Below are positions 8,273 to 17,596 of a stretch of DNA of 64,000 nucleotides, one piece after another. Source of the stretch: Actinomadura craniellae (GTDB taxonomy: Bacteria; Actinomycetota; Actinomycetes; Streptosporangiales; Streptosporangiaceae); NCBI RefSeq assembly GCF_003289645.1, contig NZ_QLYX01000005.1:1-64000 (forward strand). The letters are read 5' to 3'. Every line of letters starts with the position of its first letter. The stretch's first letter is position 1. The notes below the pieces were generated by a model. The model saw only the letters and a list, made by a program, of their open reading frames with translations. It was not told the DNA's origin and searched no databases. A program made the translations under genes and the position numbers.

Positions 8273-9598
8273 TCAGGAACGCCCGAGCGCGCGGTACTCC
8301 CAGCCCGCGCCGCGCCAGCGGTCGGCGTCCAGGGCGTGCCGGCCGTCGACGATCCGCTTCTTGGCGACGACCCCGGCCATCACGTCCGGCTCGATCTCGC
8401 GGAACTCCGCCCACTCGGTCAGCAGCACCACCACGTCGGCGTCGGCGGCGACGTCCAGGGCACTGGTGCCGTAGCGCAGTTCCGGGTAGGCGCGGCGGGC
8501 GTTGTCGAGCGCCGCCGGGTCGTACACCCGCACATGCGCCCCCAGGCCGTGCATGGTGCGCGCCACGTCCAGCGCCGGGGCGTCACGGATGTCGTCGGAG
8601 TTGGGCTTGAAGGCGGCGCCCAGGCAGGCGATGCGGGCCCCGTCCAGCCGGCCGCCCAGCAGCTGGCGGACCAGGTCGACGGTGCGGGAGCGGCGGCGCC
8701 GGTTGATGGCATCGACCTCGCGCAGGAACGACACCGCCTGGCCGACACCGATCTCCTCAGCCCGGTGCGCGAACGCCCGGATGTCCTTGGGCAGGCAGCC
8801 GCCGCCGAAGCCCAGGCCGGGCTGGAGGAACTTGCCGCCGATCCGGTCGTCGTGGGCCAGCGCGGTGGCCAGGTCGCGCACGTCCGCACCGGTGGCCTCG
8901 CAGACCTCCGCCATCGCGTTGATGTAGGAGATCTTGGTGGCCAGGAACGAGTTGGCCGCCACCTTGACCAGCTCGGCGGTGGGCAGGTCGGTGACGACGA
9001 CCGGCGTGCCGATGTCGATCACCGGGCGGAACGCCGCGTGCAGCTGCTCGCGGGCCCAGTCGGAGGTGACGCCGAAGACCAGCCGGTTGGGCCGCATGGT
9101 GTCGTCGACCGCGAAGCCCTCGCGCAGGAACTCCGGGTTCCAGGCCAGTTCGACCTCGTCCCCGGCGGGGGCCAGCTCCCGGACCAGGTGGGTGAGCCGG
9201 GCGGCCGTGCCGACCGGGACGGTGGACTTGCCGGCGATCAGCGCCTTGCGGGTCAGGTGCGGGGCCAGCGACCGGATCGCGCCGTCCACGTAGGTGAGGT
9301 CGCAGGCGTCCGACCCCGGCTGCTGCGGGGTGCCGACGCACAGGAAGTGCACGTCGCCGAACTCGGCGGCCTCCTCGAAGGAGGTGGTGAAGCGCAGCCG
9401 CCCCGAGTCGAGCGCCTTGGTCAGCAGTTCCGGCAGGCCGGGCTCGAAGAACGGCACCTCGCCGGAGCTCAGCCGCTCGATCTTCCGCTCGTCGACGTCC
9501 ACGCCCAGGACCTCGTAGCCCAGTACGGCCATGCAGATCGCGTGAGTGGCGCCGAGGTATCCGGTGCCGAGGACGGTGAGCCGGGGCAACTCGTTCAT
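8273..9598 (-). CDS. UDP-glucose 6-dehydrogenase
   Basis: A 441-residue enzyme of the UDP-glucose/GDP-mannose dehydrogenase family. It has the N-terminal NAD-binding loop GTGYLGATHA, the central AWNPEFLREGFAVDD block, the catalytic cysteine in GFGGGCLPKD, and the C-terminal UDP-binding KPNSDDIRDAPALD. The reaction is UDP-glucose plus 2 NAD+ to UDP-glucuronate. Sequence alone does not exclude a GDP-mannose substrate. ATG 9598 has GGGAGA upstream; the in-frame extension is not coding-like. It lies 133 bases downstream of the beta-helix/GT2 operon on the same strand, suggesting it supplies the uronic acid precursor. The gap carries phased direct repeats that may bind a regulator. Confidence 0.92.
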   Translation of the reverse strand: MNELPRLTVLGTGYLGATHAICMAVLGYEVLGVDVDERKIERLSSGEVPFFEPGLPELLTKALDSGRLRFTTSFEEAAEFGDVHFLCVGTPQQPGSDACDLTYVDGAIRSLAPHLTRKALIAGKSTVPVGTAARLTHLVRELAPAGDEVELAWNPEFLREGFAVDDTMRPNRLVFGVTSDWAREQLHAAFRPVIDIGTPVVVTDLPTAELVKVAANSFLATKISYINAMAEVCEATGADVRDLATALAHDDRIGGKFLQPGLGFGGGCLPKDIRAFAHRAEEIGVGQAVSFLREVDAINRRRRSRTVDLVRQLLGGRLDGARIACLGAAFKPNSDDIRDAPALDVARTMHGLGAHVRVYDPAALDNARRAYPELRYGTSALDVAADADVVVLLTEWAEFREIEPDVMAGVVAKKRIVDGRHALDADRWRGAGWEYRALGRS

Positions 9599-9668
9599 CT
9601 GGGTCTCCCTGTGCGAGATGGAGGGTCGTTCGAATCGCGGCCGTCGTGGACGCGGCACCCGGCCGGCC

Positions 9669-9718
9669 GGTGGATGGGCGAAGGATCGTGGTGGATGTCG
9701 GTGAACGGATGGTGGATG
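9669..9718 (-). repeat. Phased direct repeats upstream of UDP-glucose dehydrogenase
   Basis: GGTGGATG occurs at 9669, 9690 and 9711, exactly 21 bases apart. On the minus strand these read CATCCACC, and a related GTTCACC lies between two of them, giving half-sites every 10-11 bases. This matches one-turn phasing of OmpR/PhoP-type response regulators. The array lies 70-120 bases before the dehydrogenase start. Confidence 0.5.
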
Positions 9719-9731
9719 GTACGTGTCGCGG

Positions 9732-10832
9732 CTAGGAACAGCCGCCGTTGGTCAGCCGCCCGCCACTGATCTTGTTGTCGCAGGTCACCCGGTTGGGCTT
9801 GGAGGTGAGCTTGATCCCGACGCCGCGGCCCCCGTCGAGGTGGGCCGTGTTGCGGCGGAACGTGTTGTTGATGCCCCAGCCCTTGAGGATCTGGTGCGTC
9901 TGGAAGCCGTCCTCCGGCGTCTTGCGCCCGACGTTGCCCTCGATCAGGTAGCCGTTGCCCTTGACGTCGACCCACGAGTCGTTGACGTCGCCGGACAGCG
10001 CCGAGCCGTCGAAGATGTTGCCGATGATCTGACCGCCACTGGTGCCCTCCTTGATGTCGACCGCCTCTGCCGTGGCCCGGATCCGGTTGCCACGAACGAT
10101 GTTACGGTCGCTTTTGTCGGGCTTGTTATTGGTGTGGTTCCGCCAGTTCGACACCGCCGAGCCCAGGTAGACGCCCTCACCGAACTTCTCGCGGCGCCGG
10201 CCGGTGTTCCAGATCGTGTTGCCGACCACCAGGTTGTCGCTGCTGAAGGTGCGCAGATGCAGGGCCTCGTCGCCGATCTCGTGGATGCGCAGCCCCTGGA
10301 AGACCGAGTGCGTGGTCCCGTCGGCCATCACGCCCTTCTGGCTGTTGCGCACCGTGAACCCGACCAGCCGCCAGTAGCTCGCGCCGTTGAGGTGGAAGGC
10401 GTAGCCCTTCTTGATGCCCTCACCGTCGATCACCGCCGCGGCCGTGCCGCACAGGAAGATCGGGTCCTCCTTGGTGCCGGTGATCTGGGTCATGAACTGG
10501 CCCACGTAGACGCCCGGCGCCATGAAGATGCTGTCCCCCGGTTTGGCCTGCGCCAGCGCCTCGTGCAGCTGGTCGGCGTCGCTCACCGTCTTGGTGGCCG
10601 GCGGGCAGTCGACGTTCCCCCGTTCCGGCGGCGGGCCGGACGGCGGCGCGGCGGCGCTGGGCGGCGCGGCGGTCCCCGGGGTGGGCTGGATGCGCGTCCA
10701 GTCGGGCTCCTCGACCGCGCCGGTCGGCTTCCCCTCCTCGGCGTCGCCGCCGCCGGCGAACCAGCCGATCAGGCCGACCACCAGCGCTCCGACGACGACC
10801 CCGACCACGAAGCGAAGGTCGATCTTCTTCAC
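9732..10832 (-). CDS. Membrane-anchored right-handed parallel beta-helix protein
   Basis: A 366-residue protein. Residues 6-26 are a membrane anchor (LRFVVGVVVGALVVGLIGWF), followed by a Pro/Ala/Gly-rich linker to about residue 75. The rest is a right-handed beta-helix with short N-rich turns: MAPGVYVGQFM, WRLVGFTVRNSQKGVM, NLVVGNTIWNTG, NIVRGNRIRA, GQIIGNIFDG. Such folds occur in polysaccharide lyases, C5-epimerases and depolymerases. The topology places the helix outside the membrane. GTG 10832 overlaps the TGA of the preceding gene (GTGA), so they are translationally coupled. Context suggests it modifies the polymer made by the GT2 enzyme; lyase versus epimerase cannot be decided from sequence. 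Confidence 0.8.
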   Translation of the reverse strand: MKKIDLRFVVGVVVGALVVGLIGWFAGGGDAEEGKPTGAVEEPDWTRIQPTPGTAAPPSAAAPPSGPPPERGNVDCPPATKTVSDADQLHEALAQAKPGDSIFMAPGVYVGQFMTQITGTKEDPIFLCGTAAAVIDGEGIKKGYAFHLNGASYWRLVGFTVRNSQKGVMADGTTHSVFQGLRIHEIGDEALHLRTFSSDNLVVGNTIWNTGRRREKFGEGVYLGSAVSNWRNHTNNKPDKSDRNIVRGNRIRATAEAVDIKEGTSGGQIIGNIFDGSALSGDVNDSWVDVKGNGYLIEGNVGRKTPEDGFQTHQILKGWGINNTFRRNTAHLDGGRGVGIKLTSKPNRVTCDNKISGGRLTNGGCS

Positions 10833-12799
10833 CGCGCCAGCACCTCCGGCCGCTCCGGACCCGAGCCGTTCGGCGAGGTGCTCGGCGGACGCCGCTTGAG
10901 CACCTGCACCGGACGCTCCTCCATCAGCCGCTGCCGGTCGTAGGGGTGCCGGTTCGCCCGCCGGCCGATCTTGGGCCCGGTGCCGCGCGAGCGGATGGCC
11001 GAGGTGATCACCAGCAGGAAGACGCCGGCCCAGATCAGGTTCATCGGCTTGAGGAAGCGCTTGATCCTGATCCACAGCGAGCTGGTGTCCTTCCAGCCGC
11101 CGGTCTGGTTGTCCTTGCGGATCACGTCGCCGGTGGAGCGGGCCCGGTCCACCGCGCTCGGGCCGGCCCCGGCGATCGTGTTGCGCGTCGCCTCGGAGCC
11201 GCCGACGGCGCCCACGAACGTCACGCCGTGGCTGGTGCTGCCCTGCACGGTGTTGCCCTGGACGGCCACGACCGAGCCGCGGACGTAGACGCCGGTCCGG
11301 ACGTTCCTGATGATGTTCCCGGTCACCGCGGTGCCGGTGACCCCGTCCCGGATGGAGACGCCCTGCCGGCGCTGCCCGGTGAGCTGGTTGCCGACGACCT
11401 TGACCTGGCCGGCGCCCTGGCGGACGACGATGCCCATGTCGCCGCCCTCGACCCGGTTGTTGTTGACGCCCACGTTGGCGCCGCCGAGGATCTCGATGCC
11501 GTACCGGCCGTTGGCCCGGGCGACGCTGCTGGCCACCGAGTTGTTGCCGTAGCTGGCCACCGACTCCCCGGACGCGGACGGCCCGTGCGCCAGCGGCTGC
11601 CCGTTGAGGGTGAACCCGTTGCCGCCGTTGCCCTCGGCGGTCGAGCCGTCCACCCGGATCTGCTCGGTCGCCCGGGCCAGCACGAACCCGTCGCCCCGGT
11701 TGCGCACCGAGACGGTGCGCTCGATCGAGCCGTTCTTGGCGAACCGGTGCATCACCACGCCGTGGATCAGGCTCTGCTCGATCCGGGTGTCGGCGATCTC
11801 GATCCCGTTGGCGGCGGAGACGAAGACGCCGTAGGCGTTCCCGATGATCCGGGAGTTCTTGATGTTGACCGAGACGTACGACTCGGTGGGCACCTCGAAC
11901 TCGGTGCCGCTGGGCACCTGGAGCTTGCCGGGCGGCTGGGCGATGATGTTCCCGGAACGGGGCGGCTGGCCCCCCTCGACGCCGCCGCTCTCCAGCCGCC
12001 GCTGCTTGGCGTCGTGCCGCTGGTCCTTGGTCAGCCGGGTCGGGCCGCCCTGCTTGGCCGACCCCACGTTGGGCCGGTCGGTGCCGGTCGGCGCGATGCC
12101 GCCGGTGCGGCCGCTCCAGAAGCCGAGGTAGCCGGCGTGGGTGTGGTTCATGTCGAACTGGCCGCCGATCGCCCGGACGTACGCCCGGCCGTCGTTGACG
12201 TTCTGATCGACCTTGTTGGTCTTGGGGTCCCAGCTGACGACCCGCATCGGCACCTGCGCGGTGCCCTGGAGGGTCAGCGTGCCGCCGAACGAGACGATCG
12301 ACACGAAGCCGTTGGGGCCGCTCGCCAGCCGGATGGTCAGCCCGCCCGGGTTCTGCAGCAGCAGCTTGGCGCCGGTGTTGACGTAGATGTGCTCGGTCAG
12401 CAGGTAGGAGCCGTCCCGCAGCCGGGTGAAGGTCTGCGGCGCGAGCTTGATCAGGTCGGCGATGGTGTAGGGGGCGCTGCGCGAGGTCAGCACCAGGGTG
12501 TAGGCCGAGCCGGTGTTGAGGCGGTAGGGCTGGCGCCACTGGGCCGCCTCCAGCCCGCCCCGGGGGGCGATCGCGGCGACCGCCCGGACCTGCATCAGCC
12601 GGTCGTCCTCGGCGTCCACCAGGGCGGCCTGGTGCTCGGCGTTCTCGAAGCGGACGTCGTTGACGCCCGGCATCTTGGCCGGCCCGCCGGAGAAGTACTG
12701 CGCGTAGGCGAAGGACCCGCCGCCGGTGGCCAGCAGCACCACGACCGCCGTGATCCACCGGGCCCGGCCGCGCCGTGGCTTCGCTCGCTCACCCGCCAT
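10829..12799 (-). CDS. Large membrane-anchored beta-helix protein (C5-epimerase-like)
   Basis: A 656-residue protein with membrane segments at both ends (about 14-34 and 590-610) and a long extracellular right-handed beta-helix between them. Repeated rungs are visible: VSVNIKNSRIIGNAYGVFV, IEIADTRIEQSLIHGVVM, GIEILGGANVGVNNNRVEG, VKVVGNQLTGQ, TAVTGNIIRNVRTGVYVRG. The layout recalls AlgG-type mannuronan C5-epimerases and related NosD/CASH proteins. Its ATG lies one base after the stop of the glycosyltransferase gene, and its stop overlaps the next start. The two anchors suggest it spans the wall-facing side near the synthase. Epimerase function is inference. Confidence 0.78.
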   Translation of the reverse strand: MAGERAKPRRGRARWITAVVVLLATGGGSFAYAQYFSGGPAKMPGVNDVRFENAEHQAALVDAEDDRLMQVRAVAAIAPRGGLEAAQWRQPYRLNTGSAYTLVLTSRSAPYTIADLIKLAPQTFTRLRDGSYLLTEHIYVNTGAKLLLQNPGGLTIRLASGPNGFVSIVSFGGTLTLQGTAQVPMRVVSWDPKTNKVDQNVNDGRAYVRAIGGQFDMNHTHAGYLGFWSGRTGGIAPTGTDRPNVGSAKQGGPTRLTKDQRHDAKQRRLESGGVEGGQPPRSGNIIAQPPGKLQVPSGTEFEVPTESYVSVNIKNSRIIGNAYGVFVSAANGIEIADTRIEQSLIHGVVMHRFAKNGSIERTVSVRNRGDGFVLARATEQIRVDGSTAEGNGGNGFTLNGQPLAHGPSASGESVASYGNNSVASSVARANGRYGIEILGGANVGVNNNRVEGGDMGIVVRQGAGQVKVVGNQLTGQRRQGVSIRDGVTGTAVTGNIIRNVRTGVYVRGSVVAVQGNTVQGSTSHGVTFVGAVGGSEATRNTIAGAGPSAVDRARSTGDVIRKDNQTGGWKDTSSLWIRIKRFLKPMNLIWAGVFLLVITSAIRSRGTGPKIGRRANRHPYDRQRLMEERPVQVLKRRPPSTSPNGSGPERPEVLAR

Positions 12800-12800
12800 G

Positions 12801-14048
12801 TCAGGCCACCCCCGCCTTGAGCGAGGTGGCGTTCTGGCCCTCGCCGCCGATCTGGTCGCTGGTCCGGGTGAGCCAGCCCTGCTTGTTCATGGTGAGGAAG
12901 GCGTACAGCTTGATCGGCAGCGCGATCATGATCACGACCAGGGTGAGCAGTGGCAGCAGCAGGATCTCCTTGGGGTGCCGCTTGAGGTGCGACCAGCCCC
13001 GGATGCCCCGGCCGAGCAGCACCCAGCCGATGGCCAGCCCGATGCCCAGCGGGGTGAGCGACAGCCGGCTGAACAGCAGGTAGGCCATCGTGATGCCCAT
13101 GGTGACCGGCGTCAGCAGGATCTGCAGCACGGTGACCTTGGTGACGAAGGGCGTCTTCCAGAGCCAGCCCTTCCACAGCGCGGTCAGGTAGCAGCGGTAG
13201 GAGTTGCGGCTCCACCGGATCCGCTGCTTGACGAAGGCGCGGAACGAGTCGGGGAACATCGAGATCGCCCGGGCGGACGACTGGTGCACCGTCTTGTAGC
13301 CCTGGGCGAGCACCAGCCAGGTGAGCCGGCCGTCGTCGCCGGCGATGCAGCGGCGGCCCAGGAAGAACTCGTTCTCCAGGTTCTGCACCACCGGTTCGAT
13401 GACCGACCGGCGGTAGGCGGCGGTGCGCCCGGACAGGCAGGCCACCCCGCCCTTGGAGCCCATCGCCGGGACGTAGTCGTAGTAGCGCAGGTTGACCAGC
13501 CAGTCGGCGATCCGCCGCCACACGCTGGTGGTGCGCTGGTAGACGTTCTGCTGGGTGCCGACGCCGCCTACGGTGGGGTCCTCGAACGGCATCTGCACGG
13601 CCTCCAGCAGGCCCGGCTGCCACCAGGTGTCGGAGTCGGCGAAGACCACGATCTCGCTGTGCGCGGCCCGGATGCCGACGCCGAGGGCCGAGCGCTTGCC
13701 CGAGTGCTCGTAGACCAGCACCCGGAGCCGGGGGTCCTCGACTTCGGCCAGTTGCCGCTGGCACTCGGTGTCGGCGACGTCCACGACGATGATGACCTCG
13801 TCGGGGTCCTGGCTCAGCCAGCTGTCCAGGCAGCGGAGCAGGATGTCGGCGTCTTCACGGTAGGACGGGACCACCACGGAGACGGTGGTCCGGTAGCCGG
13901 TCACGATCGGCTTGGCGATCCGCGACAAAAACACCCGGTAGATCCACAGGGACCACACCAGCAGGCCGGCGAGGCCCAGCGGTATCAGGTCCCGCCAGCT
14001 CCCCCCCGAAGCGACGATCTTCGCATAGGCGTCCTCGAAGAACCCCAT
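12801..14048 (-). CDS. Processive family 2 glycosyltransferase (polysaccharide synthase)
   Basis: A 415-residue membrane synthase of the cellulose/hyaluronan/Alg8 type. An N-terminal membrane helix (about 22-42) is followed by the GT-A domain: VSVVVPSYRED, the UDP/metal site VFADSDTWWQPG, the acceptor/base region AGDDGRLTWL and the QXXRW motif in KQRIRWSRNSYR. Three or four C-terminal membrane helices follow (about 260-380). This arrangement polymerises and exports a polysaccharide. No PilZ domain is fused. ATG 14048 is chosen with GGGGAGG upstream; a GTG at 14060 is an alternative. First gene of the operon with the two beta-helix proteins. Confidence 0.87.
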   Translation of the reverse strand: MGFFEDAYAKIVASGGSWRDLIPLGLAGLLVWSLWIYRVFLSRIAKPIVTGYRTTVSVVVPSYREDADILLRCLDSWLSQDPDEVIIVVDVADTECQRQLAEVEDPRLRVLVYEHSGKRSALGVGIRAAHSEIVVFADSDTWWQPGLLEAVQMPFEDPTVGGVGTQQNVYQRTTSVWRRIADWLVNLRYYDYVPAMGSKGGVACLSGRTAAYRRSVIEPVVQNLENEFFLGRRCIAGDDGRLTWLVLAQGYKTVHQSSARAISMFPDSFRAFVKQRIRWSRNSYRCYLTALWKGWLWKTPFVTKVTVLQILLTPVTMGITMAYLLFSRLSLTPLGIGLAIGWVLLGRGIRGWSHLKRHPKEILLLPLLTLVVIMIALPIKLYAFLTMNKQGWLTRTSDQIGGEGQNATSLKAGVA

Positions 14049-14766
14049 GGCAATGCACACCCTCCCCGTACGCCGCGTAATCGCGACGCCACCCCTGGAA
14101 CACCGTTAAATCAGGCGACTTCCCGGCAAGGCGCAATATTAGCTACATAGCGCACATACACCAGAGGCGGAACTCCGAGATCACCCGCTATTCGCAATGC
14201 GTTCACACAACCCCCCAAACATAAACACAGCCGAAATACGAAACACACAAGAAACATGGCAATGCCCCGATCCGGACATTGTGGATACTTTCTGCTCATA
14301 CTTAAGCAACATGACGCTTCCCTAGAACGGAATTTTGTTTCACAAAACCGTGCGAAGCGGCATAGGCGCAGCACAGACCCTCCTCCCACCGACAGGAAAG
14401 ATCATCAGGTTGCCGGCAGCGGCACCCCCGGCCGTAATTACGGACCCATCCGGCCCGCCTTCAGTTACCACCCGAACCCGACATTGTGTTCCTCGTCACA
14501 TTTGCCGGATCGCCCCGAATCTCCGCGGTGCGCGGACGAGCGGGTGGCATTCCGTACCGAGTACGGAAATTGTCAAGTCCGAGAACGAGCTTATTTCCGG
14601 ACCACTATCCCTCGGATCTGTGTCCGAGCCGAAAACCGGGGCACGAACCCGGATCCGGATCGTTCCACGGTGATTCCCGGTTAGCCTGGACAGGTGCGGA
14701 AACCCACGACGCCCCCTGCCCCCGGCACCTGCCGGGGTCTTCCGGCGCGGCCGCACGAGGGCTGAC
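14049..14766. other. 718-bp AT-rich intergenic region between divergent operons
   Basis: No convincing gene is present on either strand; short open frames here have poor codon bias. The stretch from about 14100 to 14350 is much richer in A and T than its surroundings (for example TTTAAC, AATATT, ACATAAACAC). It must hold the promoters of the leftward GT2 operon and the rightward MEDS gene. I could not match it to a known riboswitch consensus by eye. Confidence 0.6.
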
Positions 14767-15690
14767 ATGTCGTTCACCCATCCCGCACTGCTGTACCGCG
14801 GCGACCGTGAGTACCTGGCCGGAACCCTGCCGTTCATCCGGGGCGGCCTGGCCGCCGGGGAACCGGTGGCGGTGGCGGTACCGCCGTCCCGGTTGCGCCT
14901 GCTGCGCACCGCCCTCGGCGACCAGGCCGCCCGGGTCCGGCTGATCGACATGACCGTGGCGGGACGCAACCCCGGGCGCATCATCCCCGGCGTGCTGCGC
15001 GCCTTCGCCGACGCCCATCCGCGGGGACGCGTCCGCATCATCGGCGAGCCCATCTGGCCCGGCCGGTCGGCGGCCGAGTACCCGGCCTGCGTCCAGCACG
15101 AGGCGCTGATCAACCTGGCCTTCGCCGGGCGCCCGGCGACCATCCTGTGCCCGTACGACGCCCTCAGGCACTCCCCCGAGGTGCTGGCCGACGCCGCCGT
15201 CACCCATCCGACGATCATCGACCGGGACGGCGAGCGGCCCAGCGACGCCTACGACCCCGAGGGCGCCGTCGCCGCACACAACCGGCTCGACCCGGCCCCA
15301 CCCGGCGCCGCCGAACTCCGCTTCGACGGCGCTGGCCTGCCCGGGGTACGCGGGTTCACCGTCGGGCGGGCCGCCCGCCTGGGCCTGACCGGCGAGCGGG
15401 GCGACGCGCTGGAGATCGCCGCCTACGAGCTGGCGGCCAACTCCGTGCTGCACGGCGGCGGCACGGGCGTCCTGCACCTGTGGGCCGCGGCCGGGCACCT
15501 GGTCTGCGAGGTGAGCGACGCGGGACACCTGCGCGACCCGCTGACCGGCCGGCGGCCGGCCGGCCTGGGCACCGAGGGCGGGCGCGGCGTGCTGCTGGCC
15601 AACCACCTCGCCGACCTGGTCCGCACCCGGACCTCGCCGGCGGGCACCACCACCCGCCTGTACTTCCGGCTGCCCTCAGTCGGAACCTGA
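14767..15690 (+). CDS. MEDS domain / HATPase anti-sigma-type regulator
   Basis: A 307-residue cytosolic protein. The first 170 residues match a MEDS (methanogen/methylotroph DcmR sensory) domain: [21 protein letters not shown] and [20 protein letters not shown]. The last 110 residues form an RsbW-like ATPase: [16 protein letters not shown] (N box), [13 protein letters not shown] (G1) and [16 protein letters not shown] (G2). This pairing is common in streptomycetes and relatives and fits a stress or redox input acting on an anti-sigma antagonist. No sigma factor or antagonist gene adjoins. ATG 14767 has GAGGG upstream. Its 3' end overlaps the convergent isomerase gene by 15 bases. Confidence 0.85.
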   Translation: MSFTHPALLYRGDREYLAGTLPFIRGGLAAGEPVAVAVPPSRLRLLRTALGDQAARVRLIDMTVAGRNPGRIIPGVLRAFADAHPRGRVRIIGEPIWPGRSAAEYPACVQHEALINLAFAGRPATILCPYDALRHSPEVLADAAVTHPTIIDRDGERPSDAYDPEGAVAAHNRLDPAPPGAAELRFDGAGLPGVRGFTVGRAARLGLTGERGDALEIAAYELAANSVLHGGGTGVLHLWAAAGHLVCEVSDAGHLRDPLTGRRPAGLGTEGGRGVLLANHLADLVRTRTSPAGTTTRLYFRLPSVGT

Positions 15691-16689
15691 TCCGAAGGCG
15701 CTGTCGAAGGCCGCGGCCGGCGGCTCGATCGCGTTCAGCGCCCGGACGAAGGACAGCGCCTCCGGGGCGCCCTGCAACCGGTCCATCCCGGCGTCCTCCC
15801 ACTCGATGGAGATCGGGCCGGTGTAGCCGATCGTGTTGATCGCGCGGAAGCAGTCCTCCCAGGGCACGTCGCCCCGGCCGGTGGAGATGAAGTCCCAGCC
15901 GCGGCGCGGGTCGGCCCAGGGCAGGTGCGAGCCCAGCCGGCCGCGCCGCCCGTCCGTGCGGCGCAGCCGGGTGTCCTTGCAGTCGACGTGGTAGATCCGG
16001 TCGTGGAAGTCGAGCAGGAAGTTCACCGGGTCGATGTCCTGCCAGATCATGTGCGAGGGGTCCCAGTTCAGCCCGAACGCGGGCCGGTGCCCGATCGCCT
16101 CCAGGGTGCGCACGGTCGAGTAGTGGTCGTAGGCGATCTCGCTCGGGTGCACCTCGTGCGCGAACCGCACCCCGACCTCGTCGAAGACGTCCAGGATCGG
16201 GTTCCAGCGCGCCGCGAAGTCGGCGTAGCCGCGGTCGATCATCTCCGGCGGGACCGGCGGGAACATCGCCACCGTGTGCCAGATCGACGAGCCGGTGAAG
16301 CCGACGACCGTGTCGACGCCCAGCTTCGCGGCGGCCCGGGCGGTGTCGGCCATCTCCGCCGCCGCCCGCCGGCGCACCCCCTCGGGGTCGCCGTCCGCCC
16401 AGATCCGGTCGGGCAGGATCGCCTGGTGCCGCTCGTCGATCGGGTGGTCGCAGATCGCCTGCCCGAGCAGGTGGTTGGAGATCGCCCAGACCTTCAGGCC
16501 GTGCCGGTCGAGGATCTCCCGCCGGCCCGCAACGTAGTCGTCCTCGGCCAGCGCCCGGTCCACCTCGAAATGGTCGCCCCAGCAGGCCACCTCCAGCCCG
16601 TCGTAACCCCAGCCCGCCGCCAGCCGGCAGACCTCCTCGAACGGCAGGTCGGCCCACTGGCCGGTGAAGAGGGTGATGGGTCGGGGCAT
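15676..16689 (-). CDS. Sugar phosphate isomerase/epimerase (AP-endonuclease-2 type TIM barrel)
   Basis: A 337-residue xylose isomerase-like TIM barrel. Metal and substrate residues fit the family: [66 protein letters not shown], and [10 protein letters not shown] at the C-terminus. The family isomerises or epimerises sugars, cyclitols or keto-sugars. ATG 16689 has GAGGAG five bases before it and lies two bases after the upstream isomerase. It is the last gene of the ABC transporter operon. The substrate is unknown; the operon content would also suit a cyclitol. Confidence 0.87.
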   Translation of the reverse strand: MPRPITLFTGQWADLPFEEVCRLAAGWGYDGLEVACWGDHFEVDRALAEDDYVAGRREILDRHGLKVWAISNHLLGQAICDHPIDERHQAILPDRIWADGDPEGVRRRAAAEMADTARAAAKLGVDTVVGFTGSSIWHTVAMFPPVPPEMIDRGYADFAARWNPILDVFDEVGVRFAHEVHPSEIAYDHYSTVRTLEAIGHRPAFGLNWDPSHMIWQDIDPVNFLLDFHDRIYHVDCKDTRLRRTDGRRGRLGSHLPWADPRRGWDFISTGRGDVPWEDCFRAINTIGYTGPISIEWEDAGMDRLQGAPEALSFVRALNAIEPPAAAFDSAFGSGSD

Positions 16690-16691
16690 GG

Positions 16692-17543
16692 CTACTCCTC
16701 CAGCGTTCTGAGGAAGGCGAGGCCGTCGGTGGCCAGCGCGTCCTGGCTACGGGCGAGGGGGCGCCAGATCGACGCCGCGGTGGCGATCGTCTGGTTGGCG
16801 GCGGTGAACGACTCGATGACCAGCGGTCCGGTGTGGCCCACCGCGCGGACCGCGGCGGCGAACGCGGGCCAGTCGAAGTGGTCGGCGCCGGGAGCGCCCC
16901 GGTCGGTGCCGCACACCTGCAGGTGCGCCAGCATGCTCCCGGCCGCCCGCACGGCACCCGCGGGGTCCTTCTCCTCGATGTTCAGGTGGTAGGTGTCCAA
17001 GGCCAGCCCGCAGCCCTGCGCGGGCAGCCCGTCGAGGGCGTCGAGCGCCTGCTCGACGGTGTTGAGCAGGCTGGTCTCGTACCGGTTGAGCGGCTCGACC
17101 GCGATCCGCACCCCGCGCTCGGCGGCGTACTCGACCACCGGGAGCAGGTTGCGGCGCAGCTCGGCGTAGATCGCCCGGCGCTCGTCACCGGTCAGCCGCC
17201 AGGTGCGGCCGACCGAGGCGTACGCCGGCCCGCCGACCGCCGGCGCCCCCACCCGTGCCGCCACGTCGACGCAGTGCCGCAGGTACCGCTGCGTCTCGGC
17301 GACGGTGCCGGCGGGCGCCGCCACCAGTTCCCGGCCGGGCGGCATCACCAGCGCCACCGAGGCGGCCAGGCCCAGGCCGGCCAGCAGGTCGGCCGCCCGG
17401 CCCGGGTCCCAGTCGCCGGGGTTCTCGATCGGGAGCTCGATCGCGTCGAACCCCCAGCCCGCGATCCGCGGCGCGAGTTCGGCCAGGTCCGCGTCGGTCA
17501 GCGGCGACACCCAGACCCAGGTGTTGACCCCGATGGGACGCAT
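16692..17543 (-). CDS. Sugar phosphate isomerase/epimerase (tagatose/psicose 3-epimerase or IolI-like)
   Basis: A 283-residue TIM barrel of the same superfamily as its downstream neighbour but only distantly similar to it. Conserved points are [35 protein letters not shown] (catalytic Glu), [13 protein letters not shown] (metal Asp/His), [15 protein letters not shown] and GPLVIESFT (second catalytic Glu). The EPLNRYET block is typical of ketose 3-epimerases and of IolI-like enzymes. GAGGAG sits four bases before ATG 17543. It is 53 bases downstream of the binding-protein gene and two bases upstream of the next isomerase. Confidence 0.87.
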   Translation of the reverse strand: MRPIGVNTWVWVSPLTDADLAELAPRIAGWGFDAIELPIENPGDWDPGRAADLLAGLGLAASVALVMPPGRELVAAPAGTVAETQRYLRHCVDVAARVGAPAVGGPAYASVGRTWRLTGDERRAIYAELRRNLLPVVEYAAERGVRIAVEPLNRYETSLLNTVEQALDALDGLPAQGCGLALDTYHLNIEEKDPAGAVRAAGSMLAHLQVCGTDRGAPGADHFDWPAFAAAVRAVGHTGPLVIESFTAANQTIATAASIWRPLARSQDALATDGLAFLRTLEE

Positions 17544-17596
17544 CGCACTCCTCGATCAGGACGGGCGGCCCGGTGCGGGCCGCCCGTCATCGTTCC

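Noticed and set aside
9732-12758. A very long minus-strand open frame spanning both beta-helix genes
   Set aside because: Its first two thirds are an out-of-frame shadow of the 656-aa protein; real coding switches frame at the GTGA overlap near 10830.
14049-14280. Possible c-di-GMP or c-di-AMP riboswitch before the polysaccharide synthase
   Set aside because: I could not align conserved riboswitch cores by eye; left as an uncharacterised leader.
14256-14684. Open frames in the AT-rich intergenic region
   Set aside because: Compositions are unlike neighbours, there is no ribosome site and no recognisable domain.
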